A DNA stretch of 64,000 nucleotides from Serratia marcescens (lineage in GTDB: Bacteria; Pseudomonadota; Gammaproteobacteria; Enterobacterales; Enterobacteriaceae): NCBI RefSeq assembly GCF_029846115.1, contig NZ_JARVZZ010000001.1:4836001-4900000 (forward strand). Direction: 5' to 3'. The translations under genes and the position numbers were made by a program. Positions 37,292-47,189 of the stretch are shown in pieces (position 1 is the stretch's first letter; every line of letters starts with the position of its first letter). Under the pieces are notes generated by a model, which saw only the letters and a program-made list of their open reading frames with translations, did not search any database and had not been told where the DNA came from.

Positions 37292-38185
37292 ATGGACAGG
37301 ATCGATGCCATGCGCCTGTTCACCCGCGTGGTGGAACAGCGTAGCTTTACCCAAGCGGCGCAGGATCTTAACCTGCCGCGCTCCACCGTGACCGACGCCA
37401 TCAAACAGCTCGAAGCCCGGCTGCAAGTCAGGCTGCTACAGCGCACCACCCGCCACGTCAGCCCGACGCTGGACGGCGAAGCCTACTATCAGCGCTGTCT
37501 GAGCATTCTGGCGGACATCGAAGAGGCGGAGATGGCGTTCGCCGGCGCCAAACCACGCGGGCTGCTGCGCATCGAGGTGCACGGCACGCTGGCGCGCCAT
37601 TTTTTGTTGCCCGATTTGCCTGATTTCTTGGCGCAATACCCGGATATCGAACTCTCTATGAGCGAAGGCGATCGGCTGGTGGACGCGCTGCGGGAAGGCA
37701 TCGACTGCGTGGTGCGCGTCGGCAAACTGCGGGACAGCGACATGGTGGCGCGCCGCCTGGGCGAGCTGGAAGAGGTGACCTGTGCCGCCCCGGCCTACCT
37801 GCAGCGCTTCGGCACGCCGCAAAACCTGGACGATCTGCGCCATCACCGCATGGTGGGCTTTCGCTCTTCGGCGACCGGCGCGCTGATGCCGCTGGCGTTC
37901 ACGGTGGCGGGGCAAGCGCAGCCCATCACGCTGCCGGCAACGGTGTCGGTCAACGCGGCGGAGAGCCTGGTCGCCGCCGCCCGCGCCGGGTTGGGCATCA
38001 TTCAGGTGCCGCGCTATCACCTGCGCGGCGATCTGGCCGACGGCAGCCTGTTGCCGCTGCTGCCGGATTGGCCTTCTCCACCGATGCCGGTCTCGCTGCT
38101 TTATCCGCGCAACCGCCAGCTGTCGCCGCGGGTGCGCGTGTTTCTCGATTGGTTCAGCCGGGTGTTCGCCGAGCGGAACCGGTAG
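37292..38185 (+). CDS. LysR family transcriptional regulator
   Basis: This LysR protein has 297 residues from the ATG at 37292, starting MDRIDAMRLFTRVVEQRSFT; the frame is open to 37169. The helix-turn-helix is AAQDLNLPRSTVTDAIKQLE. The effector domain includes LLRIEVHGTLARHFLLPDLP and IDCVVRVGKLRDSDMVARRL. This is the DmlR/PtxE-like branch that often represses neighbouring SDR genes. It is divergent from the SDR gene. Confidence 0.88.
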   Translation: MDRIDAMRLFTRVVEQRSFTQAAQDLNLPRSTVTDAIKQLEARLQVRLLQRTTRHVSPTLDGEAYYQRCLSILADIEEAEMAFAGAKPRGLLRIEVHGTLARHFLLPDLPDFLAQYPDIELSMSEGDRLVDALREGIDCVVRVGKLRDSDMVARRLGELEEVTCAAPAYLQRFGTPQNLDDLRHHRMVGFRSSATGALMPLAFTVAGQAQPITLPATVSVNAAESLVAAARAGLGIIQVPRYHLRGDLADGSLLPLLPDWPSPPMPVSLLYPRNRQLSPRVRVFLDWFSRVFAERNR

Positions 38186-38197
38186 CGACCGAGTGCG

Positions 38198-39142
38198 TTA
38201 CAGCGCGCCGTAATTCAGCGGCACCCAACCGTACCCTTCACCCTGGCGGTTCAGGTAGCCCAACCCTGGGAACGACAGGTGTGCGCCGCCCACCAACTCG
38301 CTCTGCCGCGCGCTATCGCCGAACACCCGCAGCCGCTGAGCGACCGCCGCCTTGGCGTCGCTGTCAAAGCTGATAGCCACCTTCGGATGCGGCATCTGTA
38401 CCGCCGCCACGTGGATCAGATCCCCCAGCAACAGCAGCTTTTTGCCCTGGCTCGTCACCTGATACACGCTGTGCCCCGGCGTATGGCCGTGAGCGGCGAA
38501 CGCAGCGATGCCTGGCGACAATTCACCGTCACCGCTGAACGGCTTAAAGTGGCCAACCGCCTGGTACGGCTTGATCGCCGCCATGGCCTTTTCGAAATTG
38601 CCTTTGTTCTGCGCTTTGGCCTGTTTCAGTTTGTCCGCGCTCAGCCAGAAGTCCGCGTCCTGGCTGGCGGCGCGCACCACCGCATTAGGGAATACCGCCT
38701 TGCCGTCGTGCGTCAGGCCGCCGAGGTGATCCGGGTGCATATGGGTCAGGTAGATCTCATCCACCTGCTCCGGCTGGTAGCCCGCCGCGCGCAGGTTATC
38801 CACCAGTTTGCCCAGACCGTCGCCCAGCAGCTGGCCGGCGCCGCTGTCGATCATCACCAGCTTGTCGCCGGTATTGATCAGATAGGCATTGACCGAGGTG
38901 ACCACCGGCAGGCTTTGATGCCGCTCGGCCAACCCGGCGGCGATCTGCTGCGGCGTGGTGTTCAGCAACAGCTTGTCCGCCGGCAGGCGAATGACGCCGT
39001 CGGACAGCGCGGTCACTTCAAAGCTGCCCAGCATGATGCGATAAAATCCCGGCGTCGGGGTTTTGGCTTGCGGCGCGGCGGCCCCGGCCTGTAATGACAT
39101 AACGGCCAGCGCCGCGCCCAGCAGACAACGTTTCCAGAACAT
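38198..39142 (-). CDS. Secreted MBL-fold metallohydrolase
   Basis: This 314-residue protein has a signal peptide (MFWKRCLLGAALAVMSLQAG, cut near GAAA). The metallo-beta-lactamase fold has the metal motif TLTHMHPDHLGG-type sequence YLTHMHPDHLGGLTHDGKA and later FAAHGHTPGHSVYQV. It resembles AHL-lactonase/quorum-quenching MBL proteins in general layout. A beta-lactamase role is unlikely from the motifs. AAGGAG precedes the ATG. Confidence 0.85.
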   Translation of the reverse strand: MFWKRCLLGAALAVMSLQAGAAAPQAKTPTPGFYRIMLGSFEVTALSDGVIRLPADKLLLNTTPQQIAAGLAERHQSLPVVTSVNAYLINTGDKLVMIDSGAGQLLGDGLGKLVDNLRAAGYQPEQVDEIYLTHMHPDHLGGLTHDGKAVFPNAVVRAASQDADFWLSADKLKQAKAQNKGNFEKAMAAIKPYQAVGHFKPFSGDGELSPGIAAFAAHGHTPGHSVYQVTSQGKKLLLLGDLIHVAAVQMPHPKVAISFDSDAKAAVAQRLRVFGDSARQSELVGGAHLSFPGLGYLNRQGEGYGWVPLNYGAL

Positions 39143-39348
39143 GATGACTCCTTGCGAGAATTGAACAGCGCTAAGTATTGACGCAAAAAGCCCGATGCGC
39201 CTGTTTAATAAATGCCTTTGATAAATATATAAATAATATATTTATTATGAATAATTTTGTTTGCCGAGCCACACAACCCCAATCCATATTTTCTCGCTCG
39301 CCACTTGGTTATTTTCCTTACTCCCTAAACCAAGAGTGAGGAAATATC

Positions 39349-40320
39349 ATGAACTATCAATTCGAAAATCTGGTCTTTGAAGGCGGCGGCGTAAAAGGCA
39401 TCGCCTATGGCGGCGCGCTGGAATTGCTGGAAGCCAAAGGCATCATGCCGCAGATCAAGCAAACCTCCGGCGCCTCGGCGGGCGCCATCGCCGCGCTGCT
39501 GGTCGGCCTGGGCTGCAGCTCGGCGGACGTCACCAAAATTCTGTCGGCGATGGATTTTAAAAAATTCCTCGATTATAACGGCGGCTTTTTCGGTACGCTC
39601 CAGGACGCCTACCGCCTGTTCAATCAATACGGCATCGCGCCCGGCGATTATTTCTATCAATGGTCGCGCGATATTATCAAGCAATATACCGGCAAGCCGG
39701 ATATTACCTTCGAGCAGTTCGAAGCGATGAAAGCGGCGAAAGGGTTCAAGTCGATTTACTTTATCGGCGCCAACCTCAACAGCGGCCAGCGCGAGGTCTA
39801 TTCGCATCGCACCACGCCGCGCATGAAAGTGGCGGACGGCCTGCGCATTTCGATGTCGTTCCCGTTCGCCTTCGTGGCGAAGAACAATACCCTGGGCGAC
39901 CTGTGCATCGACGGCGGCATGATCGACAACTACCCGGTGCGGCTGTTCGACTATGACTTCTCCGCCACGCCGCCTTATATCGACGCCTCCAGCCAGCGCA
40001 TCAACACCCGCACCCTGGGCCTTCGCCTGGACTCCGCCGGCGAAATCGCCCAGGCCGCCGGGCAGGCAGGCCCGCGCACGCCGGTCAACAACCTGTTTGA
40101 TTTCACCCTGGCGGTGGCCAACGTGATGCTGGACATCCAAACCAAGGTGCACCTGGACAGCGACGACTGGAAACGTACCGTGTATGTCGACACGCTTGAC
40201 GTCGGCACGCTGGAGTTCGGCATCAGCGAGGAGAAGAAACGCGCGCTGATCGAATCCGGCCGCCGCGGCGTAGAGCGCTACTTCGCCTGGTACGACGCCG
40301 CCATGAAACAGGCGGCGTAA
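39349..40320 (+). CDS. Patatin-like phospholipase
   Basis: This 323-residue patatin-fold protein starts MNYQFENLVFEGGGVKGIAY, which carries the oxyanion motif GGGVKG (12-17). The nucleophile is Ser43 in the GASAG motif, and the catalytic Asp is Asp189 in CIDGGMIDN. It has no signal peptide. Patatin effectors (ExoU-like, or type VI Tle groups) share this layout, but no secretion signal can be seen. The gene lies downstream of an AT-rich spacer of about 200 bases and stands alone. Confidence 0.88.
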   Translation: MNYQFENLVFEGGGVKGIAYGGALELLEAKGIMPQIKQTSGASAGAIAALLVGLGCSSADVTKILSAMDFKKFLDYNGGFFGTLQDAYRLFNQYGIAPGDYFYQWSRDIIKQYTGKPDITFEQFEAMKAAKGFKSIYFIGANLNSGQREVYSHRTTPRMKVADGLRISMSFPFAFVAKNNTLGDLCIDGGMIDNYPVRLFDYDFSATPPYIDASSQRINTRTLGLRLDSAGEIAQAAGQAGPRTPVNNLFDFTLAVANVMLDIQTKVHLDSDDWKRTVYVDTLDVGTLEFGISEEKKRALIESGRRGVERYFAWYDAAMKQAA

Positions 40321-40362
40321 CCCCCCATCCACCCCGCCCGCGCGTGCGGCCGGCGCGCGGGC

Positions 40363-40386
40363 AAAAAAATCCCCGCGGGGGCGGGG
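40363..40386 (-). terminator. Terminator after the citrate transporter gene
   Basis: On the minus strand CCCCGC-CCC-GCGGGG is followed by ATTTTTTTG. It lies about 35 bases after the stop. Confidence 0.85.
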
Positions 40387-40418
40387 AAAGGCAAAGTAAC
40401 GCTAAGGATTTCTAGGAG

Positions 40419-41774
40419 TTATACGAAGAATTTGGCCAACACCAGCAGCGACAGCGAGACGTTGATCGCCCCCCCGATCCGCGTGGCGATCTGGGCGAAC
40501 GGCATCAGCGACATGCGATTGCCGGCGGTGAGGATCGCGACGTCGCCGGTGCCGCCCTGCCCGCTCTGGCAGCAGGAGACAATCGCCACGTCGATAGGGT
40601 GCATGCCGATTTTCTTGCCGACAAAGAAACCGGTCGCCACCAGCGCGCTGACGGTCGTGACGATCACGATCAGGTTCTGTACGGTGAACGCGTCCACCAG
40701 CTCCTGCCACGGCGTGATGGCCACGCCGACCGCGAACAGGATCGGATAAGTCACGGCGGTGCGGAAGAATTTGTACACCACCTGCGAGCCTTCCTGAATG
40801 CGCGGCGACACCCCGTGCGCCAGCTTCACCGCCACGGCGGCGAACAGCATGCCCACCGGCGCCGGCAGGCCGATCAGGCGGTGCAGCAACATGCCCACCA
40901 TATACAGCAGGATGGCCAGCAACGCGCCGCAGGCGATGGTGCTGACGTCCACCTTGCCGCTGATTTTTTCCACCGCGTTCATGTCGCTGTCGCCCTGCTT
41001 GCTCGGCATCAGGCTGCCTTCGCCGGTCAGGTGCGGATAACGCTTGCCCAGCTGGTTGAGCAGGCCGGCGATGACGATGGCGGTCAGGCTGCCGAGCATC
41101 ACGATCGGCAGAATGCGCCCCAACGCCACGCCCTGCTCCATGTGCAGGATCGCCGCGTAGCCCATCGACAGCGGGATCGCCCCTTCACCCACGCCGCCGG
41201 CCATGATCGGCAGGATCAGGAAGAAGAAGATCTGGAACGGCTCCAGGCCCAGCGCCATGCCGACGCCCATCCCCACCAGCATGCCGACGATCTCGCCGCA
41301 CAGCATCGGAATGAAGATGCGCAGGAAGCCCTGGATCAGCACCTGGCGGTTCATGCTCATGATGCTGCCGACGATGATGCAGCAGATGTAGAGATAAAGA
41401 ATGTTGGTCGATTTGTAGAACTTGGTGGTCGACTCCACCACCACGTCCGGCAGCAGGCCGTAGTGCACCAGCGCGGAAGGAATAAAGGTGGCGCAGATCG
41501 CCGCCGCGCCCATTTTGCCGATCAGCGGCAGGCGTTTGCCGAATTCGCCGCAGGCGAAGCCGAAGAACGCCAGGGTAGCCACCATCACCACGATATCGCT
41601 CGGCAGTTTGCCTTCCAGGCAGTCGAGCAGAATCAATACGCCGGCCAGAATAAAGAACGGTAACGGAATAATCCCTACTTTATAATTGTCCAGTATCCGC
41701 CACCATTTCTCACGCAGAGGAATATCGGCGGCCTTGTCTTTGGCTACGAGGTAAGAATCATCTGTTGTGCTCAT
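40419..41774 (-). CDS. citS: 2-hydroxycarboxylate (citrate) transporter CitS
   Basis: This 451-residue protein of the 2HCT family is a sodium or proton symporter for citrate or malate. It has about 11 helices. The conserved GGxG loops are AGGVGEGAIPLSMGYAAILH and SCCQSGQGGTGDVAIL. The first cytoplasmic segment (KWWRILDNYKVGIIPLPFFI) also fits. It is divergent from a CitA/CitB-type system, which supports citrate. AGAGG precedes the ATG. Malate is the alternative substrate. Confidence 0.85.
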   Translation of the reverse strand: MSTTDDSYLVAKDKAADIPLREKWWRILDNYKVGIIPLPFFILAGVLILLDCLEGKLPSDIVVMVATLAFFGFACGEFGKRLPLIGKMGAAAICATFIPSALVHYGLLPDVVVESTTKFYKSTNILYLYICCIIVGSIMSMNRQVLIQGFLRIFIPMLCGEIVGMLVGMGVGMALGLEPFQIFFFLILPIMAGGVGEGAIPLSMGYAAILHMEQGVALGRILPIVMLGSLTAIVIAGLLNQLGKRYPHLTGEGSLMPSKQGDSDMNAVEKISGKVDVSTIACGALLAILLYMVGMLLHRLIGLPAPVGMLFAAVAVKLAHGVSPRIQEGSQVVYKFFRTAVTYPILFAVGVAITPWQELVDAFTVQNLIVIVTTVSALVATGFFVGKKIGMHPIDVAIVSCCQSGQGGTGDVAILTAGNRMSLMPFAQIATRIGGAINVSLSLLVLAKFFV

Positions 41775-41831
41775 AATCTGGCCTCTTATTAGTTTGTTCA
41801 GCCATCATAGAGAAGCGCACGGATTATCTGC

Positions 41832-41847
41832 TGTGATTATGTTCAAA
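41832..41847. promoter_or_regulatory. CRP-like site near citS
   Basis: TGTGATTATGTTCAAA matches TGTGA-N6-TCACA in 9 of 10 key bases. It lies 58 bases upstream of the citS ATG. In Klebsiella citrate genes are CRP-dependent. Confidence 0.5.
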
Positions 41848-42005
41848 GTTAAAAAGGGTTTTTAATGGTGGTTATGGTTTCTATGGGGTTAATTAAGATT
41901 ATGTAAAAACCGACGTGGTTTTAATGGTGTTAATACCGCTTTTATTTTAAAGCTTATCAACTTTATCGCAGACGAACAATTCTCGTCCGGTTCACTCTAA
42001 TCCCG

Positions 42006-42019
42006 TGTGAGGGATCACA
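42006..42019. promoter_or_regulatory. Short dyad upstream of citA
   Basis: TGTGA-GGGA-TCACA is a perfect 5-bp dyad. The 4-base spacing differs from CRP, so it may be a different regulator's site. Confidence 0.35.
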
Positions 42020-42100
42020 AGTTGATCGGGCGCAATATTACAGACCCCGCTTCTCGTGATAGGGTAAGGCTTCAAGATCTCTTTACGGTGAAGCTCCGCC

Positions 42101-43693
42101 ATGCGGCTCAAACTCTCATTTCAAATCAAGCTGTTTCTTTGCCTGGTGGCCTTCTCCTGCCTGCTGCTGACCTGTATCGGTGCCTATACCTATTACCAGC
42201 TGGATGCGCAGCTGCACCGCGATCTCGGCGCCCGCGCCCAGGTGCAGGCGCGGGAAATCGCCCTCATTCCTTCGCTGGTCGACGCCGTGGAAAACAACGA
42301 CGCCGCCAGAATTGCCGCGCTGATGAAAAAAATCCGCGCCAGCAGCGACGCCAGTTATATCGTCATCGGCGATAATCACGCCCGCCATCTTTATCATTCC
42401 GAATATGAAGGCCGCCTGGGCACGCCGATGATCGGCGGTGATAATAAAGAGGTGCTGGAAGGAAAAAGCATTATTTCCATTCGCAAGGGCGGCATTGGCG
42501 TTTCATTACGCAGCAAGGCGCCGATCCTGGATGAAAATAATCACGTGATCGGCATCGTTTCCGTCGGCTATTTGAAATCGCATATCGATAATTTAAATGC
42601 CAGGACGTTGACGCAAATTATTGGCTCCATCGTCCTGCTGCTGATCGCCCTGTTCGTCTTTTCCTGGTTGCTGTCGAAAAACCTCAAGCGCCAGATGTTC
42701 TGGCTGGAGCCGAAAGAGATCGCGCTGCTGGTGCGCCAGCAAAAAGCGCTGCTGGAAGCCATCTATGAAGGGGTGATCGCCATCGATCCGCAGATGCGGA
42801 TCATCACCATCAACCATGCGGCGCGCGAGTTGCTGGATCTGCACCAGCCCGCCGCCGGCTTGCTGGGCCGGCCGATCGGCGACGTGATTCAGGCACAGCC
42901 GAACTTCTTCGCCGCCGCGCAGCTGGGCCAGGATACGCACGACGAAGTGTGCCGCTTCAACCACGTGCGGGTGATCGCCAGCCGGGTGCGCATCATGCAG
43001 GAGCAGGAGCTGCAAGGCTGGGTGATCAGCTTCCGCGACAAGAACGATATCAATACCCTGAGCAGCCAGCTCAGCCAGGTGAAACGCTATGCCGACAATC
43101 TGCGCATCATGCGCCACGAGCAGTTGAACTGGACCGCCACGCTGGCCGGGCTGTTGCATATGCAGCGCTACGACGAGGCCATTCGCTATGTGGAAGCCCA
43201 GTCGGAGGGGGCGCAGGAAATCCTCGATTTCATCTCGCAGCGCTTCAGTTCAGCGGCGCTGTGCGGCCTGCTGCTGGGCAAATACTCCAGCGCCAGAGAA
43301 AAAGGCATCGAGCTGCGCTTCGATCCGGCCTGCCAGCTGCGACAGATCCCGGCGGCGCTGAATGAGACCGAACTGATGTCGATCGTCGGCAACCTGTTGG
43401 ATAATGCGGTGGAGGCGACGCTGCACTGCCCAGCCCCGCACGACGCGATTGAGCTTTATATCAGCGACGGCAGCGACGAACTGGTGATCGAAGTGGCGGA
43501 TCGCGGCACCGGCATCGCCGAGGAGATTCGTGATACGCTGTTTGAACAGGGCGTCACCACCAAAGCGGATAAAAGCGACCACGGCATCGGCCTGCATCTG
43601 GTCGCCAGCCACGTGGCGCAGGCGCACGGCAGTATAGAAGTGTCGGACAACGAGCCGCACGGCGCGATATTCTCTATATTTATCCCTAAATAA
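42101..43693 (+). CDS. citA: Citrate sensor histidine kinase (CitA/DpiB-like)
   Basis: This 530-residue kinase has a membrane helix at about 8-29, a periplasmic PAS sensor (about 35-165), and a second helix (about 172-191). A cytoplasmic PAS domain follows (about 215-315, EAIYEGVIAIDPQMRIITIN). The H-box is RIMRHEQLNWTATLAGLL with His339, and the ATPase has NLLDNAVEATLH, then DRGTGI and HGIGLHLVASHV. It belongs to the CitA/DcuS family. The response regulator gene follows. Confidence 0.88.
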   Translation: MRLKLSFQIKLFLCLVAFSCLLLTCIGAYTYYQLDAQLHRDLGARAQVQAREIALIPSLVDAVENNDAARIAALMKKIRASSDASYIVIGDNHARHLYHSEYEGRLGTPMIGGDNKEVLEGKSIISIRKGGIGVSLRSKAPILDENNHVIGIVSVGYLKSHIDNLNARTLTQIIGSIVLLLIALFVFSWLLSKNLKRQMFWLEPKEIALLVRQQKALLEAIYEGVIAIDPQMRIITINHAARELLDLHQPAAGLLGRPIGDVIQAQPNFFAAAQLGQDTHDEVCRFNHVRVIASRVRIMQEQELQGWVISFRDKNDINTLSSQLSQVKRYADNLRIMRHEQLNWTATLAGLLHMQRYDEAIRYVEAQSEGAQEILDFISQRFSSAALCGLLLGKYSSAREKGIELRFDPACQLRQIPAALNETELMSIVGNLLDNAVEATLHCPAPHDAIELYISDGSDELVIEVADRGTGIAEEIRDTLFEQGVTTKADKSDHGIGLHLVASHVAQAHGSIEVSDNEPHGAIFSIFIPK

Positions 43694-43725
43694 AACCCAT
43701 AACCCGATTTTTTGAGCACCCGATT

Positions 43726-44412
43726 ATGTCACACCAAGCACTGGACGTTCTGATCGTGGAAGACGAGCCGCAACTGGCGACACTGCACGCGGAGTTCATC
43801 GAGAAAAATTTCAACCTGCGGGTGGTGGCTTACGCCGCCACGCTGGCCGAAGCACGAGCCAAAGCCAATGCGCATCAGCCGCGGCTGATCCTGCTGGATA
43901 ACTTTCTGCCGGACGGCCAGGGCATCGAGCTGATGGAAGAACCGGCGGTGAAGAACCCCGCCTGCTCGGTGATCTTCATCACCGCCGCCAGCGACATGCA
44001 TACCTGCAGCCAGGCGATCCGCAACGGCGCCTTCGATTACATCATCAAGCCGGTGTCCTACAAGCGGCTGCGCAATTCGCTCGAACGCTTCATGCAGTTT
44101 GTGCAGACCCAGCGCACCTTCAAGATCATCGATCAGGATAACGTCGATGCGCTGTACAATCTGCAGTCGAAGCAGTTCTCCAGCGAGCCGAGCGCCAAAG
44201 GCATCGAAACCAATACCCTCGAGCTGGTGCAGGCGCTGTTTATCGCCCAGCCGGCGGTGGCGCATGCGGTGGAAGACGTGGTTGAGCAGGTCGGCATCAG
44301 CAAGACCACCGCCCGCCGTTATCTGGAATACTGCGTCGCCACCCAGTTCGTGCGGGTGGAAATGTTGTACGGCAATATTGGCCATCCGCGGCGGCTGTAT
44401 CGCAAGGCCTGA
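43726..44412 (+). CDS. citB: Response regulator (CitB/DpiA-like)
   Basis: This 228-residue response regulator has the acidic pocket (VEDE, residues 11-14) and Asp58 in LILLDNFLPDGQG, with the Lys in IIKPVSYKRL. The C-terminal DNA-binding part (VVEQVGISKTTARRYLEYCV) is the CitB/DcuR winged-helix type. It probably activates the divergent citS. A terminator follows. Confidence 0.88.
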   Translation: MSHQALDVLIVEDEPQLATLHAEFIEKNFNLRVVAYAATLAEARAKANAHQPRLILLDNFLPDGQGIELMEEPAVKNPACSVIFITAASDMHTCSQAIRNGAFDYIIKPVSYKRLRNSLERFMQFVQTQRTFKIIDQDNVDALYNLQSKQFSSEPSAKGIETNTLELVQALFIAQPAVAHAVEDVVEQVGISKTTARRYLEYCVATQFVRVEMLYGNIGHPRRLYRKA

Positions 44413-44516
44413 GGCTGCCATCTGGCTGTCATATTACGGCGATAACATAGCGCTCGACGATATCCCCCTCGATATCGGCACCTGTCGTTAAAACTGATGA
44501 AATACTGATGACTTTT

Positions 44517-44543
44517 ACCCGGCCTCTGGTCGGGTTTTTTATT
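44517..44543 (+). terminator. Terminator after citB
   Basis: ACCCGGCC-TCT-GGTCGGGT (one G-T pair) is followed by TTTTTATT, about 105 bases after the citB stop. Confidence 0.8.
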
Positions 44544-44720
44544 ATCCGAACGGCAGGCGTAAAACCGAAATAGCGCATTGCCCCACGCCGCGTTATTTCC
44601 CCGAAAACCAAACCATTATGGTGAATAACGGCCATCAATTTTGAGTCACGGGCCAAATTACCATAACTAATTAAAACCTTGATGTAAACCACTAATATCC
44701 CATTTAAATGACATTGAGGG

Positions 44721-44748
44721 TTGTCTCAGATATTCACTGTGTTAGGGT
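44721..44748 (+). promoter_or_regulatory. proU P2-type osmotic promoter
   Basis: TTGTCT, 16 bp, then TAGGGT closely follows the sequence I recall for the E. coli proU sigma-70 promoter, including the CAGAT start of the spacer. The leader would be about 63 nt. Confidence 0.75.
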
Positions 44749-44818
44749 AAAAAGCTCTTTTATTTTGCTAAGGACAGCCCATAACGCGTTAATTAAACCA
44801 GAGGAAACAGCAAATTGC

Positions 44819-46021
44819 ATGGCAATTAAACTCGAAGTAAAGAACCTGTATAAGATATTTGGCGAACACCCGGAACGCGCATTCAAACTGCTGGATAAAG
44901 GTCTGACAAAAGATCGGCTTTTTGAAAAAACCGGCTTATCGCTCGGCGTAAAAGACGCCACTCTGGCCATTGAAGAAGGCGAGATATTTGTCATCATGGG
45001 GCTCTCCGGTTCCGGCAAGTCCACCCTGGTACGCCTTCTCAATCGTCTGATAGAACCCACTCGCGGTCAGGTGCTGATCGACGGTGAGGACATCGCCAAA
45101 ATATCTGACACCGCGCTGCGCGCCGTGCGGCGAAATAAGATCAGCATGGTATTTCAGTCATTCGCGCTGATGCCGCACATGAATGTCATTAATAACACCG
45201 CCTTCGGTATGGAATTAGCCGGCATACCGCTGCAGGAGCGCCAGGAAAAAGCGCTGGATGCCCTGCGTCAGGTCGGGCTGGAGAATTATGCGCTGTCTTA
45301 TCCGGATGAATTATCCGGCGGCATGCGCCAGCGCGTGGGATTAGCCCGTGCCCTGGCCAATAACCCGGATATATTATTGATGGACGAAGCCTTCTCGGCG
45401 CTCGATCCGTTAATTCGTACCGAAATGCAGGATGAGCTGGTGAAATTACAGGCCCAGCATCAGCGCACCATCGTGTTTATTTCCCACGATCTGGACGAAG
45501 CGATGCGCATCGGCGATCGCATCGCCATCATGCAGGGCGGTGAGGTGATCCAGGTCGGCACGCCGGACGAGATCCTGAACAACCCGGCCAACGATTATGT
45601 ACGCACCTTCTTCCGCGGCGTGGACATCAGTCATGTATTCAGCGCCAAGGATATCGCCCAACGGCGCCCGGTGACGCTGATCCGCAAAACCCCCGGCTTT
45701 GGCCCCCGATCGGCGCTGCAGCTGCTGCGCGATGAGGACCGTGATTATGGTTATGTTGTTGAACGCGGAAAGAAATTTATCGGCGTAGTGTCGATAGAGT
45801 CGCTGAAAAAGGCGCTGTCCGCCAATCAAACGCTGGACGATGCCCTGCTCGAGGCCCCCGCCGCCGTGCCGGCCGACACGCCGCTCAGCGATCTGATTTC
45901 CCTGGTCGCCCAGGCGCCGTGCGCGGTGCCGGTGGTGTGCGAAGAACATAACTATCTCGGCATCATCTCCAAGGCCATGCTGCTGCAGGCGTTGGACAAG
46001 GAGGGCTCCGCCAATGAGTGA
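44819..46021 (+). CDS. proV: Glycine betaine/proline betaine ABC transporter ATP-binding subunit ProV
   Basis: ProV is the ATPase of the ProU osmoprotectant importer. The ATG at 44819 gives 400 residues, the E. coli length; GAGGAAACAG precedes it. Walker A is GLSGSGKST, the signature is [16 protein letters not shown], Walker B is [12 protein letters not shown], and a C-terminal CBS pair senses ionic strength. It overlaps proW by 8 bases. Confidence 0.97.
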   Translation: MAIKLEVKNLYKIFGEHPERAFKLLDKGLTKDRLFEKTGLSLGVKDATLAIEEGEIFVIMGLSGSGKSTLVRLLNRLIEPTRGQVLIDGEDIAKISDTALRAVRRNKISMVFQSFALMPHMNVINNTAFGMELAGIPLQERQEKALDALRQVGLENYALSYPDELSGGMRQRVGLARALANNPDILLMDEAFSALDPLIRTEMQDELVKLQAQHQRTIVFISHDLDEAMRIGDRIAIMQGGEVIQVGTPDEILNNPANDYVRTFFRGVDISHVFSAKDIAQRRPVTLIRKTPGFGPRSALQLLRDEDRDYGYVVERGKKFIGVVSIESLKKALSANQTLDDALLEAPAAVPADTPLSDLISLVAQAPCAVPVVCEEHNYLGIISKAMLLQALDKEGSANE

Positions 46022-47120
46022 TACTACGCAAACCCAAGATCCCTGGGCTACCGCACCGGCCGATACCGGCGCCGCACCCGCAAACGATGCCGCCGCCAAC
46101 GCCGGCGACGCCTGGTCCAGCGCGCCGCCGCCGGCCGCCCATGACGCCGCCGCGTCAGGCGCCGATTGGCTCAGCAGCGCCCCGGCGCAGCCGGAACACT
46201 TCAGCCTGCTCGATCCGTTCCACAAAGCCTGGGTGCCGTTCGATACCTGGGTCACGCAGGGCATCGACTGGCTGGTGCTGCACTTCCGCCCGCTGTTCCA
46301 GGGCATCCGCGTGCCGGTGGACATGATCCTGAGCGGCTTCCAGCAATTGCTGCTGGGCATGCCGGCGCCGATCGCCATTCTGGTGTTCTCGCTGCTCGCC
46401 TGGCAGGTCTCGGGCCTCGGCATGGGCGCCGCCACGCTGCTCTCACTGGTCGCCATCGGCGCCATCGGCGCCTGGTCGCAGGCGATGGTCACGCTGGCGC
46501 TGGTGCTGACTGCGCTGTTCTTCTGCATTCTTATCGGCCTGCCGCTCGGCATCTGGCTGGCGCGCAGCAAACACGCCGCCAAGGTGATAAGACCGCTGCT
46601 CGACGCCATGCAGACCACCCCGGCCTTCGTCTACCTGGTGCCAATCGTCATGCTGTTCGGCATCGGCAACGTGCCGGGCGTGGTGGTCACCATCATCTTC
46701 GCGCTGCCGCCGATCGTGCGCCTGACCATTCTGGGCATCAAGCAGGTGCCGGAGGATCTGATCGAGGCCGCCGAATCCTTCGGCGCCAGCCCGCGTCAGC
46801 TGCTGTTCAAGGTGCAGCTGCCGCTGGCGATGCCGACCATCATGGCCGGCGTGAACCAGACGCTGATGTTGGCGCTGTCGATGGTCGTCATTGCCTCGAT
46901 GATCGCCGTCGGCGGACTGGGGCAGATGGTACTGCGCGGCATCGGCCGGCTGGACATGGGCCTGGCCGCCGTCGGCGGCGTCGGCATCGTGATCCTGGCG
47001 ATCATTCTCGATCGCCTCACCCAATCGTTGGGGCGCGATCGCCGCAGCAAAGGCATCGGCCGCTGGTATCGCCGCGGCCCCATCGGGCTGCTGACTCGCC
47101 CGTTCATCAAACAAGCCTGA
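46014..47120 (+). CDS. proW: Glycine betaine/proline betaine ABC transporter permease ProW
   Basis: This 368-residue permease has an unusual long N-terminal tail rich in Ala/Pro/Asp (about 90 residues before the first helix), as in E. coli ProW. The EAA motif that contacts ProV is [20 protein letters not shown]. About seven membrane helices follow the tail. It overlaps the proV end (ATGAGTGA). Confidence 0.96.
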   Translation: MSDTTQTQDPWATAPADTGAAPANDAAANAGDAWSSAPPPAAHDAAASGADWLSSAPAQPEHFSLLDPFHKAWVPFDTWVTQGIDWLVLHFRPLFQGIRVPVDMILSGFQQLLLGMPAPIAILVFSLLAWQVSGLGMGAATLLSLVAIGAIGAWSQAMVTLALVLTALFFCILIGLPLGIWLARSKHAAKVIRPLLDAMQTTPAFVYLVPIVMLFGIGNVPGVVVTIIFALPPIVRLTILGIKQVPEDLIEAAESFGASPRQLLFKVQLPLAMPTIMAGVNQTLMLALSMVVIASMIAVGGLGQMVLRGIGRLDMGLAAVGGVGIVILAIILDRLTQSLGRDRRSKGIGRWYRRGPIGLLTRPFIKQA

Positions 47121-47189
47121 CGCTTTTCCCGCCGGCGGCTGCGGCCCCGGCGGGCTATGACACACCACATCGAAAAAAGGGGAAACACT

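Larger units (their letters stand above)
41775..42100. other. Divergent citS/citA regulatory region
   Basis: This 326-base AT-rich spacer holds a CRP-like site (41832-41847) and a TGTGA-N4-TCACA dyad (42006-42019), plus A/T-rich runs that are typical for CitB-type binding. No other gene is seen. Confidence 0.6.
44413..44818. other. Spacer between citB and proV
   Basis: This 406-base stretch holds the citB terminator, an AT-rich segment (44600-44720) and the proU promoter. The minus-strand frame here (44429-44692) has no support as a gene. Curved AT-rich DNA and the early coding region are where H-NS acts on proU in E. coli. Confidence 0.6.

Noticed and set aside
38198..39142. MBL-fold protein as a beta-lactamase
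   Set aside because: The motif set is that of generic MBL hydrolases. It lacks the pattern I would expect for class B enzymes, so no resistance role is claimed.
44429..44692. Minus-strand 87-codon frame before proV
   Set aside because: It crosses the citB terminator and AT-rich promoter DNA, and has no ribosome binding site or recognisable sequence.
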